Shown piece by piece: positions 12,919 to 23,559 of a stretch of DNA of 64,000 nt (the stretch's first letter is position 1; each line of letters opens with the position of its first letter). Below the pieces are notes generated by a model. That model had not been told where the DNA came from and searched no databases. It saw only the letters and a program-made list of their open reading frames with translations. The translations under genes were made by a program, and so were the position numbers. This DNA comes from Schistocerca nitens (Eukaryota > Arthropoda > Insecta > Orthoptera > Acrididae), in NCBI RefSeq assembly GCF_023898315.1, contig NC_064619.1:371520150-371584149 (forward strand), written 5' to 3'.

Positions 12919-13541
12919 TGCGTGTCATCCACACTGATGCCACCTACTCCGACCAAGGGCCCTCCCCATGGGCGCCACCCAGCCACAGCAAGGGCCACCT
13001 GGCAGGATGGCCATTGCCGGGAGTCCTGATGCCCCAGGGAGATGGGCATCTACTCCTTGGCATACATGGGGAGTAAACTGCGCAGGCATCAGTAGAGCGA
13101 TCCCCGTGTTGTCAGGGAGCTACAACCAACAGGGTACATGGTGGCCCCACCACAACGGACTGGCTACCGTGCTGGATCTTAGGTGCAAAAATGTATGAGG
13201 TCATCGTTGCAGCGAAAAGTAACACTGCACAGTGCAGCGTGGTAATCGCACCCAGGGACATATCCTCGGCCAAGAGATGGAAAACGAGCTAGACACCATT
13301 GCAACAATGAGAAAGCCGGCTAAAGGTCTCAATGCACAACAGATACAGTGCACCATGTAAGGCGCCCTTCCCCAATTGGCTCGCTCTTCGGAACAATTTA
13401 GAAAGACGGACGTCAGACCCGAGAGGGGACCATCACATAAGGCCGAAACATTTGAGACTCCTTTTAATCACCTCTTACAACAGGCAGGAATACCGCAGGC
13501 CTATTCTAATCCCTGAACCCACAGGGGGTCCCAGTATGTGA

Positions 13542-13914
13542 ACTTCTCCTCATTGTTCTCATACCAATGCTTGGCAGTGCCCTCCAAGTAGAAAAATACA
13601 TTAACCAAACACACGGTGTCATCCCATTTGTTACATTTGGCTATACACTCATATACCTTCAGCCACTTGTTTGGATCTTGACCATTGTCACCAGAGAACC
13701 CAGAAGGATGTCTCATGCGTTGGCACACAATTGCTGCCATCGTAACATTCTCTTCTTCTTCTGTCTCCGATAGATTGAAATCTGTTGAATACGACTCAAA
13801 CTTGGGTTTCTTGCCACATGAACAGTGGCTCTGTCATGGCCTGATGGGAGCCACTGTGTCATTGATAATGTATGCTATCACAAGTACCAATACCCAGCGT
13901 CTCCACCAGAATAA
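13542..13914 (-). pseudogene. Gypsy fossil 1: gag, proximal part
   Basis: The minus-strand sequence has a Gypsy gag block with HPSGFSGDNGQDPNKWLKVY and FFYLEGTAKHWYE. It stops at the LINE's target-site duplication (13530-13541). Confidence 0.8.
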
Positions 13915-14228
13915 TGTCACGTAGAAGAAGGTGTAATTAGATGAATGACAAACACTAAAATCACTTAATGAAGGTTTATGCAGCACTTGCACATACAAGA
14001 ACGTGGAGCGAACTGCCTCTGGCCAGAACACATACATATACAGTTACAGAACATTCCAACACAATGATTCTTGATATTTGTGGCTACTTCTAGAATGTCC
14101 TCAAACCGAATATATAAATTAAAATTCTACAGTTCAGGTGAGTTTCGAACTCATGACCCTCCATGCAAGAGTCTAGTATCATAACCGCTGCACCACAGTG
14201 ACAGTGCTACTCAGCTTCCTCTGCGACA
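13915..14228 (-). repeat. 5' LTR of the first Gypsy fossil
   Basis: Same blocks and same ends as the LTR at 2395-2713. It lies upstream of gag in element orientation, so it is the 5' LTR. Confidence 0.9.
14136..14204 (-). other. tRNA-like segment inside the 5' LTR
   Basis: Counterpart of 2620-2689: TGGTGCAGCGG as A box and GAGTTCGAAACTC as B box on the minus strand. Its presence in both LTRs shows it belonged to the element before integration. Confidence 0.65.
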
Positions 14229-14782
14229 ATATGAAAGTGACAGTTTCCAAAATTGAGCCCTGGAAGGTTATTCCATAAAAAGAGTTATACATATGTGGCA
14301 TTTAGGGAAGAAATCACTGCCTGGAGAGTGACCACTAAGGCTAAAATGTAAGGGCTGTCTTGGGAGAGTAGGAGAGAAACATGTTAGCTGGTCAGGCACC
14401 AGCAAGCAAGAGAAGGTAGCATCTTCACATTGTGACAAGTGATAATGTGTCTGAGGCATCACATGAACATTTTAATTCTACCCCACTGACCAAGGAGAGT
14501 GAACAAAGTCCACTGAAGACATCTCTTGTTAAGTGGTCCTTACTGTCATGTCTCTGTGACTATCATGTATCACGTTTCAGAGAGTTCTATTTGTTTCTAG
14601 CGTCCTATTATAAAGCTACAGCCATGTAAAAAATTATACACAGAGAGAAAAATGACTGTTACAAGGCAGGAAAACCAACTTCTGAAACAGAATTAGTAAC
14701 CAGATAACCATGAATGTAGTAATAAATATCTGTGTTATTCTTTCTCTTATCAATGTGATGAAACTTTATATCAATAGCATAC
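14229..14782. other. unassigned sequence between the Gypsy fossil and the anillin exon
   Basis: It follows the donor of the exon at 14783-14916 in gene sense, so it is inferred to be intronic. No coding similarity or repeat boundary was recognised. Confidence 0.5.
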
Positions 14783-14916
14783 CTCATGGCAGTAGATATA
14801 GTGTCTTGAGTGCTTGTCTCTATGACGAAAGTTCTTGGTCGAGCACACTGACTCCTGCTTACTGAACCAATGGTTTTTGTCAAACATTTGCTAAGATCAA
14901 TTTTCCCAACTGGATC
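14783..14916 (-). CDS. anln: anillin-like gene, exon encoding middle of the PH domain
   Basis: A 134-base exon (44 codons plus two bases) with acceptor TTTTTTGCAG and donor GTATGC. The peptide begins DPVGKIDLSKCLTKTIGSVS and goes on through RSQCARPRTFVIETS. It matches the anillin PH segment '[34 protein letters not shown]', with the CAR.RTF core clearly kept. It joins in phase 0 to the exon at 28742-28936. The remaining PH exon(s), expected to carry a 'LSADTKEERDLWMQKLN'-like helix, are not recognised at lower coordinates. They probably lie beyond the Gypsy/LINE block or outside the window. A G-rich minisatellite begins about 65 bases upstream of this acceptor in gene sense. Confidence 0.88.
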
Positions 14917-14982
14917 CTGCAAAAAATAGTAATGATGGAAATGATAAAGTAACACAACAACAACAACACTGATGAAAATCGA

Positions 14983-15139
14983 AGGTGGAAGGGGGAGGGG
15001 TGTGAAGAGGGCAAGGGGGCGGGTGCGGTAAAGTGGGGCAAGGTGGGGACGGGCAAGGGGGCAAGGAGGGGAAGGGGGCGGGCAACGAGGGGGCATGGGG
15101 GCGGGGGCGGGCGAGGGGGCGGGCGAGGAGGGCGAGGGG
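14983..15139. repeat. degenerate G-rich leader of the minisatellite
   Basis: Irregular runs of GGGG, GGGGGC and GCAAGG lead into the regular 27-bp array. It contains no CT dinucleotide on the plus strand. Confidence 0.8.
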
Positions 15140-15909
15140 GCGAGGGGGGCGAGGGGGCGGGGGCGGGCGAGGGGGGCGAGGGGGCGGGGGCGGGCGAGGG
15201 GGGCGAGGGGGCGGGGGCGGGCGAGGAGGGCGAGGGGGCGGGGGCGGGCAAGGAGGGCGAGGGGGCGGGGGCGGGCAAGGAGGGCGAGGGGGCGGGGGCG
15301 GGCAAGGAGGGCGAGGGGGCGGGGGCGGGCAAGGAGGGCGAGGGGGCGGGGGCGGGCAAGGAGGGCGAGGGGGCGGGGGCGGGCAAGGAGGGCGAGGGGG
15401 CGGGGGCGGGCAAGGAGGGCGAGGGGGCGGGGGCGGGCAAGGAGGGCGAGGGGGCGGGGGCGGGCAAGGAGGGCGAGGGGGCGGGGGCGGGCAAGGAGGG
15501 CGAGGGGGCGGGGGCGGGCAAGGAGGGCGAGGGGGCGGGGGCGGGCAAGGAGGGCGAGGGGGCGGGGGCGGGCAAGGAGGGCGAGGGGGCGGGGGCGGGC
15601 AAGGAGGGCGAGGGGGCGGGGGCGGGCAAGGAGGGCGAGGGGGCGGGGGCGGGCAAGGAGGGCGAGGGGGCGGGGGCGGGCAAGGAGGGCGAGGGGGCGG
15701 GGGCGGGCAAGGAGGGCGAGGGGGCGGGGGCGGGCAAGGAGGGCGAGGGGGCGGGGGCGGGCAAGGAGGGCGAGGGGGCGGGGGCGGGCAAGGAGGGCGA
15801 GGGGGCGGGGGCGGGCAAGGAGGGCGAGGGGGCGGGGGCGGGCAAGGAGGGCGAGGGGGCGGGGGCGGGCAAGGAGGGCGAGGGGGCGGGGGCGGGCAAG
15901 GAGGGCGAG
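15140..15909. repeat. 27-bp minisatellite block (about 28 copies)
   Basis: The unit is made of GGAGGGCGA, GGGGGCGGG and GGCGGGCAA (27 bp). The first three copies have GCGAG in place of GCAAG; the rest are nearly identical. The plus strand is almost pure G with isolated C and A, so it fits G-quadruplex rules. It lies in the 13.8-kb anillin intron. The very long ORFs in several frames are by-products of a stop-free repeat. Confidence 0.97.
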
Positions 15910-17277
15910 GGGTGGGCAAGGAGGGCCAGGGGTGGGCAAGGAGGGCCAGGGGTGGGCAAGGAGGGCCAGGGGTGGGCAAGGAGGGCCAGGGGTGGGCAAG
16001 GAGGGCCAGGGGTGGGCAAGGAGGGCCAGGGGTGGGCAAGGAGGGCCAGGGGTGGGCAAGGAGGGCCAGGGGTGGGCAAGGAGGGCCAGGGGTGGGCAAG
16101 GAGGGCCAGGGGTGGGCAAGGAGGGCCAGGGGTGGGCAAGGAGGGCCAGGGGTGGGCAAGGAGGGCCAGGGGTGGGCAAGGAGGGCCAGGGGTGGGCAAG
16201 GAGGGCCAGGGGTGGGCAAGGAGGGCCAGGGGTGGGCAAGGAGGGCCAGGGGTGGGCAAGGAGGGCCAGGGGTGGGCAAGGAGGGCCAGGGGTGGGCAAG
16301 GAGGGCCAGGGGTGGGCAAGGAGGGCCAGGGGTGGGCAAGGAGGGCCAGGGGTGGGCAAGGAGGGCCAGGGGTGGGCAAGGAGGGCCAGGGGTGGGCAAG
16401 GAGGGCCAGGGGTGGGCAAGGAGGGCCAGGGGTGGGCAAGGAGGGCCAGGGGTGGGCAAGGAGGGCCAGGGGTGGGCAAGGAGGGCCAGGGGTGGGCAAG
16501 GAGGGCCAGGGGTGGGCAAGGAGGGCCAGGGGTGGGCAAGGAGGGCCAGGGGTGGGCAAGGAGGGCCAGGGGTGGGCAAGGAGGGCATGGGGTGGGCAAG
16601 GAGGGCATGGGGTGGGCAAGGAGGGCCAGGGGTGGGCAAGGAGGGCCAGGGGTGGGCAAGGAGGGCCAGGGGTGGGCAAGGAGGGCCAGGGGTGGGCAAG
16701 GAGGGCATGGGGTGGGCAAGGAGGGCATGGGGTGGGCAAGGAGGGCATGGGGTGGGCAAGGAGGGCATGGGGTGGGCAAGGAGGGCATGGGGTGGGCAAG
16801 GAGGGCATGGGGTGGGCAAGGAGGGCAAGGGGTGGGCAAGGAGGGCAAGGGGTGGGCAAGGAGGGCAAGGGGTGGGCAAGGAGGGCAAGGAGGGCAAGGG
16901 GTGGGCAAGGAGGGCAAGGGGTGGGCAAGGAGGGCAAGGGGTGGGCAAGGAGGGCAAGGGGTGGGCAAGGAGGGCAAGGGGTGGGCAAGGAGGGCAAGGG
17001 GTGGGCAAGGAGGGCAAGGGGTTGGCAAGGAGGGCAAGGGGTGGGCAAGGAGGGCAAGGGGTGGGCAAGGAGGGCAAGGGGTGGGCAAGGAGGGCAAGGG
17101 GTGGGCAAGGAGGGCAAGGGGTTGGCAAGGAGGGCAAGGGGTGGGCAAGGAGGGCAAGGGGTGGGCAAGGAGGGCAAGGGGTGGGCAAGGAGGGCAAGGG
17201 GTGGGCAAGGAGGGTAAGGGGTGGGCAAGGAGGGTAAGGGGTGGGCAAGGAGGGTAAGGGGTGGGCAAGGAGGGGAC
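15910..17277. repeat. 20-bp minisatellite block (about 68 copies) with ordered variants
   Basis: The unit is GGTGGGCAAGGAGGGCCAGG. Variants come in runs: CCAGG to about 16580, CATGG mixed with CCAGG to about 16815, CAAGG to about 17205, then TAAGG to the end, with rare GTTGGC copies and one 9-base phase slip near 16885. It follows the 27-bp block directly and shares GGGCAAGGAGGGC with it, so the two units are related. Confidence 0.97.
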
Positions 17278-18223
17278 AAAGGAGGGTAATTGCCTAGTAA
17301 GAAGGAGACCCTTGGTTAAAGCCCTGATCTGACAAAAATTTCACTTACAGCCACTGATTACACATAAAGCCCTGATGCAGCTGATATTATTAGTCCCTTC
17401 CCCTTCCCCTTTGTCCCCCTCTACCTTCAATTTGTATAATTTGTACATTTATGTTCAGGCAGAACTTTCCATACCATACTTACTAGAGATTTTGTTCACT
17501 TTATACTTTGGCAGGAAATACAACTTAATCATTGTTCACCCTTTGATAGAGTGGCACATAAACTATATAAACCAGGCCTTCCTACCTAAAAACAAACAAA
17601 CCTGAAACCAGGCCCTAGATGCTAACCATTCAGCTGTAGAGGCAGTTTGAATTATATATTTATCATATGTCAGTCACATTTAATTAAATAAAACACCAGA
17701 AATTCATAAAAATAGTTTCTTCACTGAACAGTTTTCATTAAATAACCTGTATAGTGCAAAAGAATGTCATCACAATGGGCCAAGTGTGAAAACTGCCGCA
17801 GAGTAGGGAGAAGTGGTTGACAGTAACAAAAGCCTACACTTTTTTCATATTGGATGAGGTGAAGCAACCAATTTGGATGGAGATAGGCATAGCTTTTAGC
17901 ACTGTAATGGTTGTGCTTAATGCTCCATGATTACAAAGAAAGAGTAAGTAATGTTTAAGCTTCATGCTAATCTGGCAGCACGCCGAATTAGCACATTAAG
18001 GAACTGCAATTGGCAGCAGTACAATCAGAAATAGGCGACATGAATCAACTGGTCAAAGCTGCCACATCAGGCAAAAGGTTCAAGAAATGCTTCATGTCTG
18101 CTAGCTTCAGTTTAGGCAACTAGAACAGTTTTACTTCAGTGGAGACTGTGGACCAGAGTAAACAGTCAACCTAAGGATAAGGCAGAGAGAAAAAGAGCAA
18201 ATTAAGGCTAATACTGTAAGTAT
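17278..18223. other. intron sequence, unassigned
   Basis: AT-rich sequence between the minisatellite and the second Gypsy fossil. I see no coding similarity. Confidence 0.5.
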
Positions 18224-18464
18224 TTCAGCATCCACTTGTAATACATATGACTATGATAGCAGTCAACACTTTATTGCATTTAGTTACTACATACAGAATA
18301 CTCATCCAACACACACAATAGGAAAGACAACACCACAGTAATTACTAAAGAATGCAAGTCATATTGTCATATATGAAGATAATTTAGTTTTTATATCACA
18401 GCTGTTCATGAATCATTGCTTTCACTAATTCCATATCGATTGTCCATTTTAGTCCACCACGTCA
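18224..18464 (-). repeat. 3' LTR of the second Gypsy fossil
   Basis: Shares gactatgatagcagtcaaca-type and tttttatatcacagct blocks with 23203-23431. A purine-rich tract (minus sense AAAAGGAAGAGC) lies just inside it at 18465-18480, as a polypurine tract should. Confidence 0.85.
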
Positions 18465-18499
18465 GCTCTTCCTTTTGGGAGAGCTGTAGCTTAGTTCAC

Positions 18500-19560
18500 G
18501 TGTGTAACGTGTTTACTCACATGGTCTGTCAGTCTCTCAGCTAGAGAGCTGCCCCCTCCTCAAACGATGAAAGCACTTATCTGCCAGACCAGATAAACAC
18601 AATCAGGTTCTTCATGTGTTCAAGAAGATGAATGTGAGTATCTTTCTCTGACAAGTCATAAGGGGAATATAACAGTTGGGCTCTTTCATTACACAGTTCA
18701 TCTGGTCAGGCATCGTCATGTACTGGCTTGAGGTGGTCAACTGACACTGTCTTGTTTAACGTTTTTTCAACCAGAAATGTTTTGTCACCCCTGTCAATGC
18801 CCTTAAAAAATCACATACATGGAGGGGAAAGGAGGTCCAGCAGTGTTGTCTTTTATCCAAACAAACACCAATTTGAACAAGTCTTCCTGGGAGAAAATTT
18901 TTTGTCTCTGTGCATGACAGATCGGTAGGTTTGAGGAGTTGCACACGAGTATGTAGGGTGTGTAAAAATATGGCATATTCCCTGACCAATAGACTGGAAG
19001 AGAAGAGGGTGAGAAAAACTACCCAGTATCTTCAGTTGCTCTCCACAGTCTAATTGGGCAGAGAAACACCCTGAGTCATCTCTAATTAGTGTGAAGAAGC
19101 CTAGAAGTACTGATTGTAGAGCTGTCACCCAGGATTCTGCACAACAGGCCAAGGCAGCTTTCAGGGGGTGGTGCATATGCTCTACCATCCTGTTGCTGGC
19201 AAGATGGTAGTTTGTAGTTTGTATGTGTCTGCACTGACACTGCTGAAATATCCAGTACTGAGACAGCCTTGGGCCACCTGTTGAATTATGTATCATGGTA
19301 ACTAGAAAGCAAAAGCCTTTTGAAGGGGAAGAGGACATACAATATCCAAATACGAGACTCTCCCTGAAGGGGAGGGGAAGTCATCCACCAGAGTAAAGTT
19401 GTGGCAAGAGATCTTACAACCTTGACATCACTTGCAACATTGAACCCATTGATGGCAATCTTCTGCACTCCCAGCCAAACAACTCTGTCTAGTATTAACT
19501 TAGCAGTAGCTCTTATTCCCAGTTGTACTACATTATGAAAGGTCTCCAACACCAGGTGTC
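18500..19560 (-). pseudogene. Gypsy fossil 2: integrase region
   Basis: The minus-strand segment 18853-19338 shows the late integrase core, including a MVEHMHHPLKAALACC block comparable to 'MVERFHRPLKAAL' in Gypsy integrases, then TALQSVLLGF. Broken. Confidence 0.8.
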
Positions 19561-20514
19561 ACCACTTTGCTCGGATAAATGGATATAATTTGGTTCCTCA
19601 AGTGTTGCACCAAATCCCTTGTCTTATGTTGTTGACAGGTGCTCAAGGCAAAGGCCTGTCAATGCAGGATCAGCCCAATGCTGCTAAAGGAAGTTGTCCA
19701 TATTGTGTTCTGCTGCTACTTCAGCCCAGTTAATGACAGTAAATGTCACACAGTTGTGTGACAAGCAGTCAGCCACAATGTAATCCTGGCCTGCAATGTG
19801 TTGCACATCTGAGGAAACTTGGGCAATGAATTCTGCTTGTCAAATCTGACATGGGGAGTTGAGATCAGTAATATCTTGGAATATGAAATTCAGGAGTTTA
19901 TGGTCGGTGAAAACTGTAAATACCATACCAGACCCTCTAGGAATTGTCAGAAATCTTTAACAGGTAGATACATGGTTAGGAGATTACTGTCAAATGCACT
20001 CCATTGTTTCTGCTGTATCAACAGGGTTTGGGAAAGAAAGCCAGAGGTTGCCATTTTGCTGTGACATGCGTTAACACCATGCCCAGTGCTGTCTGACTTG
20101 TGTCAGCCCACAAATTGATTGGTGCATTCTAAACAGGATGTACGAACAGTGTAGCAATAACCAATGAATTTTTATAGCTCACTTTATGCAGATGTAGCTT
20201 CAGGACTACATGAAACCTTCCTGCAGCTGGATATGTTTTTTCCAGTTAGCAACTCTGAAAAGGTGGCAAGTGTCTTCTATGATAGTATGACATCCACAAA
20301 AAATGCATAAAGCCTTTAAATGTAGAAGGAGGTGGTCATGTTTACAATATCTGTCACTTTTTGGGAAGTGGCAAGATACTATAGTACGATACAATGTAGG
20401 CAAGGAACCTTACAGCATCTTTTGAAAAAGCACATTTGTCCTTCTTAACCATAACACCATAGCACTCTAGTCTTTGGAACAAAGCATACAGGTGCTTAGT
20501 GTCTTATTCTCTGA

Positions 20515-20928
20515 TCAGAGGGCAGTGGTTTCCTTGCCACCGGATTTGCCCTCTATCTTGCAAGACGACGCAATGACTGTGGTTAAGGTCTTACGGTTTT
20601 GTGTTCTGTCCAATTTGTTGCCTTGGATTTTAGGGAGAGGATTTTAATGTGCTGCTGGGTGACTGGCTCACCCAGGTTTTAGGTAAGAGGTCCGCCATTC
20701 ACGATTACCTACTTGTTTCACTTCGATTTCTGTTCTCTTTTCCTTGTGTTTCCTTTCCTTTTTTTAGTGTGTTTCTTCTCCTCTTGTTTTGCCTCTGTAT
20801 GTGAGGATTTGGAACTGCATGTCTGTGTCTTTTAGCCATTCTCCTTGTTCGCTGTCCGTCTTCATCCCTTCACCGCATGTGTTCCTGTTTCCATGCGTTT
20901 GGGCGCTGATGACCATGCGCCCATGCGC

Positions 20929-20968
<40 letters not shown>
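20515..20968 (+). mobile_element. LINE/SINE-type 3' end with (CA)n tail inside Gypsy fossil 2
   Basis: About 450 bp interrupts the RT region. Its end reads gggcgctgatgaccatgcgc and then (CA)19 at 20931-20968. A 'GGGCGCTGATGACC' block before a simple tail is a recurrent 3' end of orthopteran retroelements (from memory). The exact left edge and target duplication are not clear. Confidence 0.6.
20931..20968. repeat. (CA)19 microsatellite
   Basis: Perfect CA dinucleotide run at the 3' edge of the insert in Gypsy fossil 2. Confidence 0.97.
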
Positions 20969-20970
<2 letters not shown>

Positions 20971-21932
20971 GTGCTTCTCATTAGTTTTTGAGAATGCTAT
21001 TGTGTCATCCATGTGGCAGAACACAAATGGAAGACTGTTCAGTACTTTGTGCTTGAAATGCTGCCTAGTTTGTGCAGTCAACGCAGTCAACAGCCAACAA
21101 CACTGAAATAACAAGCACCTTCTAGATTACCATTAAAGACAGCTCTATGAGGCACTAAATACTGATCTGGAGAAACCCCTGTAGCCTTTGCAGATTCTCC
21201 AAGATCTGTTTTTCTTCTTTACTATTTGCAATTGTGATCTCAATATGGCTCTGTCAGTGATCACTTTATCAAATTCCTGTTTTGCTGCTGATAATTTACA
21301 GGGACACAAGTACCAAAGTCTGAAAACCACGACTGAGCTGGTGTTGTCCTAATAAACTGTTGAGTGGAATGACTTCTGTTGCTCTTGGCCAGCACCAGAT
21401 CCAACAGTGCAGGAAGCTCACGCAGCAGGTGTTGGCCGAGGTCATTGCCCAATGGACAGGTGCTCTTGGAGAAGGAAGAGGGGGAAGCAGCTCAGCCACC
21501 ATCTATGGCCACAGCAGTGCAGCACAGCCATAGTTTTTTGCATGTGAAATCCAACTCTTTTTGCAATTTTCCTTCACAGCTTAGCATTCTTGTCTTTTAA
21601 TTAAAAAGTGGTTGACCTTTCCACAGAAGCAGACCTTGTATCTGAGATATTTGTGTTTCAAGTACCTTGTAGGTCTGTCTCAGCTCCAAGTGCCCAATTA
21701 TTTCATGTAAATGTGTGTCTGGTGTCTTCTTGCATAACACACGTGTGTACTCCACATTCCAGCAATAGTGATTTTTCCTGTCATGTAACCGATGCAGAAG
21801 ATGTGGGGAGGCATCATCTCTTGGCCAAAAGTGGTGGAGTCATGCAGTTTGCATTCTGATGTTGTCATGAGTTTGGGAAAGAGAGGTATTTGCACTGAGC
21901 ACCAATGCACTAAATCTGGCCTACTGAAAAAG

Positions 21933-22625
21933 TCAGAGAAAATCAACTCCTAAAATTGGCCCAGTCACTTCAGCAATGTCAAATGTCCATGTAGGGCAGA
22001 AGTTGTCACTCAGTTCTAGAGTTAGTTTTTTCTTCTCATATGTCCCGATTGTAGAAAAGTTGGCAGCTGTGATAAAAGGAACATCTTCATTTTTGCAAGA
22101 GTCATTCAAACACTGATTTCTCAACCAGTGTATTCTAGGTAATGTGCACCAGACTTTCTGTCTTTGATATATAATCAAGTGGAGTCCATAACAGATGATA
22201 CCATTGCATGTTTTCTGCCTTTTAGGCACAGCTATAAATCCTGATGAGTGTGCACACCTATTGCCACCTGTCACTCCCATTTGGGTATGTGCAGGGGTTT
22301 GTGCACTGCCCCACTGCATTGATAAAATGCCTGCAGTACCAACACCACTTTCTGTGTCACTGGTTGTTCTTACCTGGAACCCCATCATTGTGAGCATGCC
22401 CATTAGCCTTTCATTTAGTCTGGCTAATTTCTTCATCAACTGCCCCATAAATGGCTCTGCCTGTAAGCCTTGAATCTGTGCTGGTGCAGTATGCACATTG
22501 GGTTTTCCAGCTGCAGCTATGGTCACAATGTGTGGTTCTGGGTCTCCCACCACAACCTCATTCACAGTGGCACATTGTGTATTATCTGTGCATGCAATCT
22601 TGACTGCATCCACTTTGTGTTCCAA
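21933..22625 (-). pseudogene. Gypsy fossil 2: gag end and protease region
   Basis: An open stretch of about 230 codons ending GPILGVDFL, a retropepsin-type motif. The upstream half, with LNERLMGMLTMMGFQV, is probably gag. Fossil. Confidence 0.7.
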
Positions 22626-23202
22626 TTTGTCAAGGGAGAGATATGTAAAAGCACAAAGAACCCCATGTCTTGTAGAAATCTTTGAAGCCAGAAAATTTTT
22701 AAAGACTGTTCCAGCAGCAGTTTGTTACCCACCATTGCACGTAATGAGCAAAGTACTTGGGATGGGGAATCACTGGCACATGCTTCACTCTCAATTTTTT
22801 GTAACTTTTATACTGACAATAGCACGAAACACTGGACTAAAGCTTCTTTAAACACAGAATAAGATTGTCGATGTAAAACACTGTTTAGTTGTTCGGTCAC
22901 GTTTAACTCCAACTGTGATATAATCAATGTAAACTGTTCCTTATCAGAGACTAGGCCATGTAATCAAAAAATGGTCTCCACTTTTGTTGACCGAAGTTGT
23001 GCTCTTGTAGGCCAGAAAGGTAAATTTTTTATGTTTTAGTTCTTGTTGCCATTGCTTGAGCCTGTGCTGATACTCTGAGCGGCTGTCTGTGGCATGGTGT
23101 TGCTTGCAGATGGTGGTTTGTGGCACTCCATTGTGTTGTGTGCATGATTGTAGAGAATGCTCCATATTGTTCAGTATGAGGTCACCACTTTACCGGAATT
23201 CA

Positions 23203-23431
23203 GCATCAACTTATGATACACACAACTATGATAGCAGTCAACACTTGATTGTATTTACTGGCTGTACATAGAATATTCATCCATCGCACACCATAGTAAT
23301 TACCAAAGAGCAGAAGAACTTAAATCATATCGTACAATACAAAGAAAAATCTAGTTTTTATATCACAGCTATTCATGAACCAGTGCTTGCACTCTCTTCA
23401 TATTGATTGTACATTTTAGTCAATCACAACA
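23203..23431 (-). repeat. 5' LTR of the second Gypsy fossil
   Basis: Partner of 18224-18464. Both contain actatgatagcagtcaacac and ctagtttttatatcacagct-like blocks with many substitutions and small indels between them. Confidence 0.85.
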
Positions 23432-23559
23432 CTAGTCAGAGGGTTCAAAAACCAATACAGACTTTCTGCAAGAGAGCAGTCATTAGAGGGGAATGTGTGA
23501 ACTAGTACAAAACTCCCTGGGAAGGGAATAGCAGATGATTAGCGTTGTATACCAACTGC

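Larger units (their letters stand above)
7145..13529 (-). mobile_element. full-length I-clade LINE (copy B) inside the Gypsy gag region
   Basis: This element of about 6.4 kb is flanked by 12-bp target duplications differing at one base (7133-7144 and 13530-13541). On the minus strand it has a leader starting CCCCCTGTGGGTTCAGGG, ORF1 with CCHC knuckles, then ORF2 with endonuclease, reverse transcriptase and RNase H, and a 3' end of CAAACCAACCAACCAA. Endonuclease-RT-RNase H order and three CCHC motifs in ORF1 are features of the I superfamily. The 5' start agrees with the copy at 46384-52159. It contains a SINE at 12384-12635. Confidence 0.93.
2395..14228 (-). mobile_element. Ty3/Gypsy-type LTR fossil, split by a LINE
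   Basis: Two LTRs of about 315 bp (2395-2713 and 13915-14228) flank gag, protease, reverse transcriptase, RNase H and integrase regions in the usual Ty3/Gypsy order on the minus strand. The LTR ends are TGT...ACA, and a 4-base ATAT beside each end may be the target duplication. Without the 6.4-kb LINE inserted in gag the element would be about 5.4 kb. No envelope gene is seen. It is broken in many places. The LTRs differ at roughly a tenth of positions by eye, so the insertion is old, and the LINE inside it came later. Confidence 0.9.
19570..21930 (-). pseudogene. Gypsy fossil 2: RT and RNase H region
   Basis: An RT catalytic stretch (LPFVFCHMDDTIAFSK, about 20990-21040) and RT/RNase H-like remains at lower coordinates. 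It is interrupted by the insert at 20515-20968. Broken. Confidence 0.75.
18224..23431 (-). mobile_element. second Ty3/Gypsy-type LTR fossil, older
   Basis: Two LTRs of about 230-240 bp (18224-18464 and 23203-23431) flank gag/protease, RT, RNase H and integrase-like regions on the minus strand. It is heavily broken. The LTRs differ at perhaps a fifth of positions by eye, so it is older than the fossil at 2395-14228. It lies wholly within the anillin intron. A LINE/SINE-type 3' end with a CA tail is inserted at about 20515-20968. Confidence 0.85.

Noticed and set aside
15910-17277. CRISPR-like array
   Set aside because: The 20-bp units are directly adjacent, with no unique spacers, in a eukaryotic intron.
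14659-17279. Proteins of 720-869 residues on both strands
   Set aside because: They are stop-free translations of the minisatellite in every frame. Only the 14783-14916 part of the minus-strand one is a real exon.
20789-21106. ORFs crossing the (CA)n tract
   Set aside because: They span an insertion junction and a microsatellite; not genes.
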